A stretch of 11,809 nt of DNA from Deltaproteobacteria bacterium (GTDB taxonomy: Bacteria > Myxococcota_A > Polyangia > Polyangiales > Houyiibacteriaceae), in contig JAFDFW010000071.1 in the NCBI GenBank assembly GCA_019309605.1, forward strand, positions 1 to 11,809, written 5' to 3'. The translations under genes and the position numbers were made by a program. The notes beneath the pieces were generated by a model. That model ran no database searches. It was not told where the DNA came from and saw only the letters and a list, made by a program, of their open reading frames with translations. Below, piece after piece: positions 1 through 5,941 of the stretch. Positions within the stretch are counted from its first letter, which is position 1, and every line of letters starts with the position of its first letter.

Positions 1-1365
1 ATGCTCTTGCCGCTGTCGTACGCGTCGATTCTCGGTGGCACCTGCACCCTGATCGGCACGAGCACGAACCTGGTGGTCGCAGGTCTCGCCAAAGAGTGGG
101 ACCCGACGATCAAGTTCGAGATGTTCGAAATCGCTCAGCTCGGCATCCCTGCCCTGGCCATCGGAATGCTGTTCATCGTCATCACTTCGCAATGGCTGCT
201 CAAGGATCGCCAAGGCGCAATGCAAGAGTTCGGCAAGGCGCGCGAGTACACCATTGCGATGCGCGTGGAGAAGGGCTCGCCGGTCATCGGTGACAGCATC
301 GAGGAAGCGGGGCTCCGCTCGCTCCGAGGCGTCTACCTGTACGAAATCGAGCGCGCAGGCCGGATCCTTGCGGCGGTTCCGCCTTCGACGGTGCTGCGCG
401 AAGGCGATCGGCTGCACTTCACGGGGGTCGTGGACTCGGTGGTCGACTTGCGGAAGCAGCGCATCGTTCCCGACACCGATCAGGTCGACAAGATCACCGC
501 GCGGCGCGACCGACGGCTGGTCGAGGCCGTGGTGGGCGCCCATTCGGCGCTAATCGGGCAAACCATCCGTCTGAGCCGCTTTCGTACGATCTACGATGCT
601 GCGATTCTGGCCGTTCATCGGCAGGGCGTGCGCGTGACCGAGACCAAGGTCGGCGACATCCGGATGCAGGCGGGCGACGTGCTTCTCATCGAGTCTCACC
701 CCGACTTCGCACACGCCCGTCAGAAGGACCCCAACTTCGTCCTGATCGCCGAGGTCGAAGACAGTGCTCCGCCACGGCATGACCGCGCATGGTTGGCCGC
801 AGTGATTCTATTCCTGATGGTCCTCGTCAACGCCACAGGCAGCATGAATCTGATGGTCGCGTCACTGGCCGCGGCTGGCGCGATGCTGTTGACGCGCTGC
901 CTTACCGGCGAGCAGGCACGACGCTCGTTGGACTGGACTGTGCTCATCGCGATCGCCGCGGCATTCGGAATCGCCATCGCGATCCAGAAGAGCGGTGCGG
1001 CGGAGGTCCTGGCGGCGAGGCTCATCGACTTGGCGGCGCCGTTTGGGAGCGTGGGCTTGCTCGTGGCGCTCTACGTGATCACCGCTGTGCTGGCGGGGCT
1101 CGTGACGACAAAGGCGTCCGCCGCACTGATGTTCCCCATCGCCGCTACTGCCGCGGAAGCCCAAGGCATCGGTCTGCTGCCGATCAGCTACATGACCATG
1201 ATCGCAGCTGCGACCGCGTTCTCTACGCCGATCGGCTTCCAAACGAACCTGATGGTGTATGGCCCGGGCGGTTACAAGTACACCGACTTCCTCCGGCTGG
1301 GCTTACCGCTCCAAGTGCTGGTGGGGATCAGCACGGTCACCATCATCGCTCTGCTGTGGCTCTGA
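1..1365 (+). CDS. SLC13/DASS-family permease with two TrkA-C domains, 5'-truncated by the window edge
   Basis: This is an inner-membrane transporter of the divalent anion:Na+ symporter (SLC13/CitT-like) superfamily; substrates in the family include sulfate and dicarboxylates, and the one here cannot be told. The visible 454 residues begin with the family's first signature (GTSTNLVV, residues 19-26). Two TrkA-C/RCK-C domains follow (about 90-155 and 173-238), each with a GxxL...EGD or AGD core. The C-terminal membrane half (about 263-454) carries the second signature, STPIGFQTNLMVYGPGGY (408-425). Family members with this layout are usually near 590 residues and have several helices before the first signature. 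The ATG at base 1 is therefore probably an internal Met, with the true start upstream of the window. The stop lies 6 bases before the aminotransferase ATG, so the two are probably cotranscribed. Family call is firm; substrate unknown. Confidence 0.92.
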   Translation: MLLPLSYASILGGTCTLIGTSTNLVVAGLAKEWDPTIKFEMFEIAQLGIPALAIGMLFIVITSQWLLKDRQGAMQEFGKAREYTIAMRVEKGSPVIGDSIEEAGLRSLRGVYLYEIERAGRILAAVPPSTVLREGDRLHFTGVVDSVVDLRKQRIVPDTDQVDKITARRDRRLVEAVVGAHSALIGQTIRLSRFRTIYDAAILAVHRQGVRVTETKVGDIRMQAGDVLLIESHPDFAHARQKDPNFVLIAEVEDSAPPRHDRAWLAAVILFLMVLVNATGSMNLMVASLAAAGAMLLTRCLTGEQARRSLDWTVLIAIAAAFGIAIAIQKSGAAEVLAARLIDLAAPFGSVGLLVALYVITAVLAGLVTTKASAALMFPIAATAAEAQGIGLLPISYMTMIAAATAFSTPIGFQTNLMVYGPGGYKYTDFLRLGLPLQVLVGISTVTIIALLWL

Positions 1366-1371
1366 GCGCAG

Positions 1372-2550
1372 ATGCCTCGCTTTCCCGACGTTTCCAAGCA
1401 TGCCCACTCGGTCTCGGCCCGGGTGTACAGCGGCCTCGAGCAGCGCGCCCTCGCGAAGAACGAGCAAATCTACCGGCTGCACGTCGGTGACACCTACCGC
1501 GACCCGGTGGCGGCGGCCCGAGCGGAGCACCAGCTCAGCGCTGAGCACCCAGGCCTCCACAAATACGCGCCAGTTCACGGAGAGCCGAGCCTAATCGACG
1601 CCTTCATCGCCAACGTCCAGCGCCGCCACGGTGAAACGCTGAACCCGGACCTCGTCCAGGTCATGTCGGGTGCGACCGCGGGCCTGAGCATCGTCTGTCA
1701 GGTCTTGCTCGAGCCGGGCGACGAGGTGCTGCTGCCCTCCCCGTTTTGGCCGCTCAGCCGGGGAATCATCGCAACGAAGGGGGCGGTGCCGGTGCAGGTT
1801 CCGTTTTACACGCGCTTCGATGAGCCCGGCTTCGATGCCGAGGCGGTTCTCGAAAGCGCGGTGACCGAGCGCACGGCCGCGCTCTACATCAACACGCCCA
1901 ATAACCCGAGCGGACGCGTCCTTCCGGACGCCACCATCGGCGCCATGATGCGCGTCGCCAAACGCCACGACCTGTGGGTGCTCTGCGACGAGGCGTACGA
2001 AGAGATCTACTTCGACCGCGAGCCGCCCGACGCGGTGTGGAGGCGCGCCGACACCCGCGACCGCGCCATCGCGTTCCACACGCTCTCGAAGACTTACGGA
2101 TTCGCCGGAGCACGGGTGGGATTCACCCACGGACCCGAAGACGTCATGGACGCCATTCGAGGCATGCAGACTTTCCACACCTATTGCGCGCCTCGCCCCA
2201 TGCAATTCGGTGCGGTCGGAGCGCTACACTATGGCGACGCGTGGGTAGAAGACAGCCGATCGCTCTATCGCGACGCCGGATACGAGGCAGCAGACGCGCT
2301 CGGCGTTGGCCGACCCGAGGGCGGAACGTTCCTTTTCATCGATGTGAGCGAACAACTCGACCCCGGGGCTTCGGACTGCAGCGCGTTCTTGGAACGCTGC
2401 GCCGACGCGGGCGTGCTGCTCACCCCTGGACAATCGTGCGGCGCCGACTACGCGAAGTGGGTCCGGCTGTGCTTCACGTCGGTTCCCCCGGATCAGCTTG
2501 CCGCGGCTCTCGGGAAGCTGACGCCTCTTTTTCGAACATCAATCGCTTGA
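1372..2550 (+). CDS. PLP-dependent class I/II aminotransferase (fold type I)
   Basis: This 392-residue soluble enzyme has the aspartate-aminotransferase-type fold and should transfer an amino group between an amino acid and a 2-oxo acid using pyridoxal phosphate. Visible features are the SGATAG phosphate-binding turn (99-104), the NTPNNPSG loop with Asn178, DEAYEE with Asp206 and Tyr209 contacting the cofactor, SKTYGFAGARVG with Schiff-base Lys240, and the substrate-carboxylate Arg365 in KWVRLCF. Length is normal for the family. The ATG lies 6 bases after the permease stop, so translational coupling is likely. The last 77 bases overlap the 3' end of the convergent DoxX gene. The amino acid used cannot be read from the sequence; the adjacent permease might supply a related acid, which is inference only. 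Confidence 0.93.
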   Translation: MPRFPDVSKHAHSVSARVYSGLEQRALAKNEQIYRLHVGDTYRDPVAAARAEHQLSAEHPGLHKYAPVHGEPSLIDAFIANVQRRHGETLNPDLVQVMSGATAGLSIVCQVLLEPGDEVLLPSPFWPLSRGIIATKGAVPVQVPFYTRFDEPGFDAEAVLESAVTERTAALYINTPNNPSGRVLPDATIGAMMRVAKRHDLWVLCDEAYEEIYFDREPPDAVWRRADTRDRAIAFHTLSKTYGFAGARVGFTHGPEDVMDAIRGMQTFHTYCAPRPMQFGAVGALHYGDAWVEDSRSLYRDAGYEAADALGVGRPEGGTFLFIDVSEQLDPGASDCSAFLERCADAGVLLTPGQSCGADYAKWVRLCFTSVPPDQLAAALGKLTPLFRTSIA

Positions 2551-2923
2551 ACCAGGCGTCGACCGAGGTCGAGCCCGGGCCGGTGAGCGTGAGACATGCG
2601 TAGACCGCCGCATAGAGCAACGGAAGCTCCTTCACCGCCCAAGGGTCAGCAAAGTGATGCGCGAACGCGGCGACCATCATCGCGATGAAGAGCGTCATGG
2701 ATGCGAAGCGGCCGAACAGGCCGAGTAGCAGTAAGATCGAACAGCCGAGCTCGGCAAAGAGGGTCAGCATGGCGCTCATCTCGGTGCCGACGTTCAGTGG
2801 ATCGGGAAAGGTCTGGACAAGCGTCTCGTACTCCAACGCTTTGGGAATCCCGTGGCTCAGCATCAGCAAGGACACCGAAATCCGAAGCAAGAAGACCCCG
2901 TTTTCGGCCAAGGTTCGTCGCAT
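2474..2923 (-). CDS. DoxX-family small integral membrane protein
   Basis: The 149-residue protein is hydrophobic with about four membrane segments: around residues 8-28 (FLLRISVSLLMLSHG), 47-67 (ending LLLLGLFG), 70-90 (MTLFIAMMVAAFAHHF) and 96-112 (LLYAAVYACLTLTGPG). The LRIxxxxLMLxHGxxK opening and the GRFASMxLFxxM...HHF segment are typical of the DoxX/DoxD-like family, whose members are linked to respiratory or redox-stress functions but are poorly defined. I chose the ATG at 2923 because it begins just before the first family-like helix. Upstream in-frame ATGs at 2959 and 2968 would run into the divergent zinc-ribbon gene and past the shared promoter. A near-symmetric -10 box sits 8-16 bases upstream, so the message may be leaderless. 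The 3' end overlaps the aminotransferase by 77 bases. Confidence 0.85.
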   Translation of the reverse strand: MRRTLAENGVFLLRISVSLLMLSHGIPKALEYETLVQTFPDPLNVGTEMSAMLTLFAELGCSILLLLGLFGRFASMTLFIAMMVAAFAHHFADPWAVKELPLLYAAVYACLTLTGPGSTSVDAWFKRLMFEKEASASREPRQADPGEPT

Positions 2924-2930
2924 GGGGAGC

Positions 2931-2940
2931 GTTATATTAC
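2931..2940. promoter_or_regulatory. Shared, near-symmetric -10 box for divergent DoxX and zinc-ribbon/HExxH genes
   Basis: Only 26 bases separate the two divergent start codons. They contain the AT-rich block GTTATATTAC, which stands out from its G+C-rich surroundings. On the + strand it offers TATATT (2933-2938). On the - strand it offers TATAAC (2936 down to 2931) or TAATAT. Both strands thus have a plausible sigma70-type -10. The - strand box would place transcription start on or next to the DoxX ATG at 2923. No clear -35 is visible on either strand. Confidence 0.5.
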
Positions 2941-2949
2941 ATTGAATCT

Positions 2950-4131
2950 GTGGGGCCATGTCCAACATGCGTTTCGATGCCTTTGTCGGGATACGAGGCG
3001 AGTCCGGGCGTCGAGGTCGAGCTGTGCTCGCAATGCCGCGGGCTCTTCCTCGACCGAAGTGAGATCCGCGAGCTGGTCGGCCGCGGGTCGCTCGCCAAGG
3101 CCACCGAAGTCGTGCCGGTATCGCTCGGGGAAGAGGTCGGCATGCGATGCCCGAAGTGCATCGATCCGGCGATGCAGCCGCTGCGCGTCAAAGGCGCCAC
3201 CGAAGTCGGCTCTTGGCAGTGCCGTGCCTGTGGCGGCATGTGGCTGGGTGACGGGGCGTTCTTCGAGCTAGCGCGCGCACTTCGCACTTCGCTGCCGGTG
3301 CCGCGAGTCCTGGCGCCGCTGACGGCCAGTCACTCGCCGCCCGTCTTCACAGGCTCAGGCCTCACACACAGCCGCAGTGCGTACGACCAAGGGGCCGAGA
3401 ACCTCATCGCGGTCCCGCTGGTGATGTTGTTGAGCTGGCTCTTCTGCTCGAGCGACTTGGGACGCTTCATGGCATCTCTCGTCGGCATGCCTTTTCACGA
3501 GCTCGGCCACGCGGTAGGGTCGTGGCTCAGCAGCCGAATCGCCATTCCATTGCCATTCTTCACGTTTTGGTACGACGACCAGTCCGTACTGATGGGCCTG
3601 CTCGTGGCCGGCATTCTCGGCTGGCTGCTGTTCCACACCTACCGCGAGAAGAACTGGTTCATGCTCGGCAGTGCCTCCGTGGTGTTGCTGGCATGGGCCG
3701 TAATCACATTCCTCATCCCGCCTTCGCGTACTTTGATGTGGCAGATCCTCTCCGGCGCACTCGGCGAAATTGTATTCGGCGCCTTCATCCTGATCGCCTT
3801 CCACTTCCCGCTCCCCGACCGGTTGCGTTGGGACTTCTGGCGATGGATCGCGCTGATCCCCGCCTCCATCTGCTTCACGCAAGCACTAGTCCTGTGGCGC
3901 GCAGCATCGGTCGACCTCCGCAAACTGCCGTGGGGCTCCGCGATCGGCAGCGATAGCGACGGCGATATGAACCGTCTGGTGCGCCACTTCGACTGGACCG
4001 CCGCGGACCTAGCGGCCTTCTACCTAAACGTCGCCTACCTAGGCCTTACCGCCCTGGCAGTGGCCTACGCCTATGCCGCCTACCGCCTATTTCAGAAAAA
4101 AAGGGGACAGTCCCCTTTTTCAAAGACCTAA
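2950..4131 (+). CDS. Two zf-TFIIB zinc ribbons fused to a membrane domain with an HExxH (M50-like) metalloprotease motif
   Basis: With the GTG at 2950 as start, the protein has 393 residues. Ribbon 1 uses Cys4, Cys7, Cys26, Cys29 and ends GLFLDRSEI. Ribbon 2 uses Cys67, Cys70, Cys91, Cys94 and ends GGMWLGDGAFFEL. Both fit the zf-TFIIB ribbon pattern. After a linker come about five or six hydrophobic segments (about 152-170, 172-200, 212-230, 238-256, 263-285, 296-316, 355-380). The second contains MPFHELGHAVG with HELGH at 183-187, the zinc-binding signature of site-2-protease-like (M50) intramembrane peptidases. A DSDGDMNRL segment (335-343) could be the aspartate-bearing second motif, but this is uncertain. 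The GTG is the last start that keeps the first CxxC; an open frame reaching back to 2701 is antisense to DoxX and unlikely coding. The C-terminal KKRGQSPFSKT is encoded by a palindromic repeat. Function unknown. Confidence 0.75.
   Translation: MGPCPTCVSMPLSGYEASPGVEVELCSQCRGLFLDRSEIRELVGRGSLAKATEVVPVSLGEEVGMRCPKCIDPAMQPLRVKGATEVGSWQCRACGGMWLGDGAFFELARALRTSLPVPRVLAPLTASHSPPVFTGSGLTHSRSAYDQGAENLIAVPLVMLLSWLFCSSDLGRFMASLVGMPFHELGHAVGSWLSSRIAIPLPFFTFWYDDQSVLMGLLVAGILGWLLFHTYREKNWFMLGSASVVLLAWAVITFLIPPSRTLMWQILSGALGEIVFGAFILIAFHFPLPDRLRWDFWRWIALIPASICFTQALVLWRAASVDLRKLPWGSAIGSDSDGDMNRLVRHFDWTAADLAAFYLNVAYLGLTALAVAYAYAAYRLFQKKRGQSPFSKT
4098..4120. terminator. Palindromic repeat copy 1, bidirectional terminator-like hairpin
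   Basis: AAAAAGGGGAC, a single A, then GTCCCCTTTTT form a perfect 11-base inverted repeat. As RNA it is a GGGGA/TCCCC stem with a CAG loop flanked by A- and U-tracts. The - strand U-tract is longer (seven), and the hairpin begins 8 bases after the ferredoxin stop, so it best serves that gene. On the + strand it lies inside the last codons of the HExxH gene, where termination would cut the message just before the stop codon. A related copy is at 11640-11658. Confidence 0.75.
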
Positions 4132-4481
4132 GCGGTCAGTCCCCACTTGGCCTTGTTCTCGGCGACCTGCTCGGGAGTCGGTTGCTCGGTCCCGTCGTTC
4201 ACGGGCACCTCGAACGAGTCCTGGTCGTCCATCATCTTCGCGTTGAGCTCGGTGTCGTCCACAAGCACCTCGGGAACCGACGCGTCCTCGTAGATCGCCT
4301 CCCACGGACACTCCGGCTCGCACGCGCCGCAATCGATGCACTCTTCCGGTTGGATGTAGAGCTGGTTCGGGAACGCCTCGCGATCGTCACCCTTGTACTC
4401 GTAGATGCACTCGACGGGACAGACATCGACGCAGGATTTGTCGACGCAGTCGCGGCAAAGACGTGTAATGACCCAGGTCAT
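4128..4481 (-). CDS. fdxA: Seven-iron-type (3Fe-4S/4Fe-4S) ferredoxin, FdxA-like
   Basis: This 117-residue soluble electron carrier shows the spacing of Azotobacter-type 7Fe ferredoxins: Cys9-x2-Cys12-x4-Cys17-x3-Cys21-Pro-x2-Cys25, then Cys48-x2-Cys51-x2-Cys54-x3-Cys58-Pro. By analogy, Cys9, Cys17 and Cys58 would hold the 3Fe-4S cluster; Cys21, Cys48, Cys51 and Cys54 the 4Fe-4S cluster; Cys12 would be the extra cysteine. The stretch between the two cysteine groups is about 8 residues longer than in the classical protein. An acidic C-terminal extension follows (about 65-117, ending KWGLTA). A good Shine-Dalgarno, AGGGAG, lies 4 bases before the ATG. The stop overlaps the stop of the convergent HExxH gene. 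It could supply electrons to the Rieske oxygenase nearby, which is inference; the gene symbol is by similarity. Confidence 0.9.
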   Translation of the reverse strand: MTWVITRLCRDCVDKSCVDVCPVECIYEYKGDDREAFPNQLYIQPEECIDCGACEPECPWEAIYEDASVPEVLVDDTELNAKMMDDQDSFEVPVNDGTEQPTPEQVAENKAKWGLTA

Positions 4482-4485
4482 CGGA

Positions 4486-4491
4486 CTCCCT
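4486..4491 (-). promoter_or_regulatory. Ribosome binding site of the ferredoxin gene
   Basis: AGGGAG on the - strand is followed by 4 bases and then the ATG at 4481. It is one of the few clear Shine-Dalgarno sequences in the window, in contrast with the starts that sit right next to -10-like boxes, and it fixes the ferredoxin start. Confidence 0.6.
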
Positions 4492-4511
4492 TTCGGACAA
4501 AAAGTGGCTGA

Positions 4512-4540
4512 ACGCTAGCAGGGGCTCCCAGCTCGGTCAA
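4512..4540 (-). promoter_or_regulatory. Candidate sigma70-type promoter of the ferredoxin gene
   Basis: On the - strand TTGACC (4540-4535) is separated by exactly 17 bases from TAGCGT (4517-4512). The -35 is close to consensus; the -10 keeps the important T, A and final T but is otherwise poor. Transcription would begin near 4505, giving a leader of about 24 bases that contains the AGGGAG ribosome site. It lies in the 77-base gap after the cytochrome stop, so the ferredoxin may also be transcribed by read-through. Confidence 0.4.
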
Positions 4541-4558
4541 AGACGATAAACCAGCCGG

Positions 4559-5029
4559 TTATCCCTTGGTTTTGGCCCCGGTCGGATGACAGCCAGCGCA
4601 GGTGAAGTTCTCGACCCCTAGGAGCTTGCCCATGGCAGGCGTGATCGTCTCTTTCATGAACTTCACGGTCTCGGGAAAGGTAGACATCATCCCGCGGTGC
4701 CCGGGCGTGCCCTCGGGCGGAACGACGTACATCGACGGCGCGGGCATCTTGAAGTCAATCTCGCGCATCTCCTCGCCGTGGCAGTCGACGCAGTCGAATT
4801 CAGAGAACTCTTCGGCATCGTGGGCCGTAAAGAGCTCCTTCATGATCGGGTTTACCTTGCCGATCATGTAGAACTCCTTGTCTGCGACGCTCATCTCTTC
4901 CCACGGAGAGTCAGGCGGCGTAATCCCCATCGCCTCGATGGCGCCCACCTTGCCAGTAGATCCTGTCGTCGACTTCGCGCCGCCGCAGGCCCCCAAAAGC
5001 AACACGATCCCTACCATGACCACTTTCAT
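4559..5029 (-). CDS. Diheme cytochrome c lipoprotein
   Basis: The 156-residue protein begins MKVVMVGIVLLLGAC, a lipoprotein signal with the lipidated Cys at position 15, so the mature protein should be attached to a membrane outside the cytoplasm. Two haem c sites are visible: CVDCH (80-84) and CAGCH (144-148, followed by Pro). Met63, 17 residues before the first haem cysteine in a helix-like segment, and Met125 or Met133 before the second are candidate axial ligands. This arrangement faintly recalls the cytochrome subunits of reaction-centre type, but that is tentative. I chose the ATG at 5029 because it gives a standard signal peptide and has GGGAA 3 bases upstream; in-frame ATGs at 5041 and 5080 only add residues before the signal. 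The ferredoxin follows on the same strand after 77 bases. A role in extracytoplasmic electron transfer is inferred. Confidence 0.85.
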   Translation of the reverse strand: MKVVMVGIVLLLGACGGAKSTTGSTGKVGAIEAMGITPPDSPWEEMSVADKEFYMIGKVNPIMKELFTAHDAEEFSEFDCVDCHGEEMREIDFKMPAPSMYVVPPEGTPGHRGMMSTFPETVKFMKETITPAMGKLLGVENFTCAGCHPTGAKTKG

Positions 5030-5077
5030 GATTCCCGTCATCGCCACGCATGGTAAATCAAGCTTCGTCACGATGCC

Positions 5078-5085
5078 CATAATAT
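5078..5085. promoter_or_regulatory. Divergent -10-like box between the cytochrome and hydrolase genes
   Basis: CATAATAT lies in a 72-base divergent gap. The + strand reads CATAAT (5078-5083), five of six matches to TATAAT; the - strand reads TATTAT (5084-5079), also five of six. It is flanked by CCC and GGG, making a partial inverted repeat (5076-5089). The - strand box would start transcription near 5072, which argues against the cytochrome start at 5080 and for 5029 or 5041. No convincing -35 is seen. Confidence 0.4.
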
Positions 5086-5090
5086 CGGGT

Positions 5091-5094
5091 GAGG
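5091..5094 (+). promoter_or_regulatory. Ribosome binding site of the alpha/beta hydrolase gene
   Basis: GAGG lies 7 bases before the GTG at 5102, supporting this GTG as the start. A second GTG follows immediately at 5105, and the next good in-frame ATG is inside the N-terminal membrane anchor. Confidence 0.45.
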
Positions 5095-5101
5095 TCTGAC
5101 C

Positions 5102-5941
5102 GTGGTGAGTAGAACCAGCTTAGGCCTGGTTGCCATGGTCGCTGCAGCATGGGTCACGATGGGGTTGTTCTCACAGTATCAACGGCAGATGATCTTCCCG
5201 GGGCCGCAGGGCGTCGACGTCTCGATGCTGAACGAGGTCGCAACACAGGTTGGCGCCACCGAGCTCCGCATCCCAACTGAAGACGGAGAAACCCTCTACG
5301 GCTGGCACCGGGCCGCGGTGTGGTCCGGCCCGCGGCGCGTCGTGTTGTACTTCCACGGCAATGCTTCGTCGCTTCTCGCCCAGATGGAATTGCAGAACCT
5401 CCTGTTGACGGAGGGTTGGGACTTCGTGGGCATTCACTACCGAGGCTACCCCGGCAGCACCGGCGAGCCGAGCGAAGCCGGCCTGCACAAAGATGCAATC
5501 GCCGCGTGGAAGTGGGTGACCGGAGAGCTGGACACGGAGCCGGGTCGCATTGCAATTCACGGGCGAAGCCTTGGCGGCGGCGTAGCCGTGCAACTAGCCG
5601 CTGCCGCGCAACCGGGCGCGCTCGTTCTCGAATCGACCTTCACGTCGGTCGTCGATCTTGCCAGGGAACATTTTCGTTGGTTGCCCGTCGGCCGCGTGTT
5701 GGAGCACCGGTTCATCACCCGCGATTTCGCCAACCGCTTGTCATGTCCGTTGCTCGTCGCCCACGGTGCGGCGGATTCGATCATCGACGTGCGCCATGGC
5801 AAGGAGCTCGCAAGGCTTTTTCATGCGGACGAGTACATCGAAGTCCCACGCATCGACCACAACGACATGCTCCTCGTAGGCCTGACCGCTACACGCTACC
5901 TGGACTTTCTCGAACGTGCGGTGCCCAGCGCTCAGGAGTAG
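5102..5941 (+). CDS. Membrane-anchored alpha/beta hydrolase (BEM46/ABHD13-like)
   Basis: The 279-residue protein starts at GTG and has a hydrophobic N-terminal segment (about residues 7-24) likely to act as an uncleaved anchor. The hydrolase core shows the oxyanion motif YFHGNASS (83-90), the conserved YRGYPGSTG (113-121), the nucleophile elbow GRSLGGG with Ser156, the acid Asp225 in HGAADSIID, and the catalytic His253 in DHND. This order and spacing match the BEM46/YtmA/YfhR-type group, whose natural substrates are mostly unknown (esters or acyl groups). It is divergent from the cytochrome gene and overlaps the convergent Rieske gene by 10 bases. The full catalytic triad suggests an active enzyme; substrate cannot be assigned. 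Confidence 0.9.
   Translation: MVSRTSLGLVAMVAAAWVTMGLFSQYQRQMIFPGPQGVDVSMLNEVATQVGATELRIPTEDGETLYGWHRAAVWSGPRRVVLYFHGNASSLLAQMELQNLLLTEGWDFVGIHYRGYPGSTGEPSEAGLHKDAIAAWKWVTGELDTEPGRIAIHGRSLGGGVAVQLAAAAQPGALVLESTFTSVVDLAREHFRWLPVGRVLEHRFITRDFANRLSCPLLVAHGAADSIIDVRHGKELARLFHADEYIEVPRIDHNDMLLVGLTATRYLDFLERAVPSAQE

Noticed and set aside
1..3. ATG at base 1 as the true start of the permease
   Set aside because: The family has several helices before the first TSTN signature, so a protein starting here would lack a large part of the transporter; the cut is by the window edge.
2701..2949. N-terminal extension of the zinc-ribbon gene back to an ATG at 2701
   Set aside because: This stretch is antisense to the DoxX gene, is Arg/Ser-rich, and would pass through the shared promoter box; the GTG at 2950 precedes the first zinc ribbon directly.
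2924..2968. Earlier DoxX start at 2959 or 2968
   Set aside because: It would place the start inside the divergent gene and upstream of the -10-like box; the 2923 ATG fits the family start better.
4133..4147. CGGTCAGTCCCCAC as a third copy of the palindromic repeat
   Set aside because: It lacks the GGGGAC half, forms no hairpin and encodes the ferredoxin C-terminus; the resemblance is limited to a few bases.
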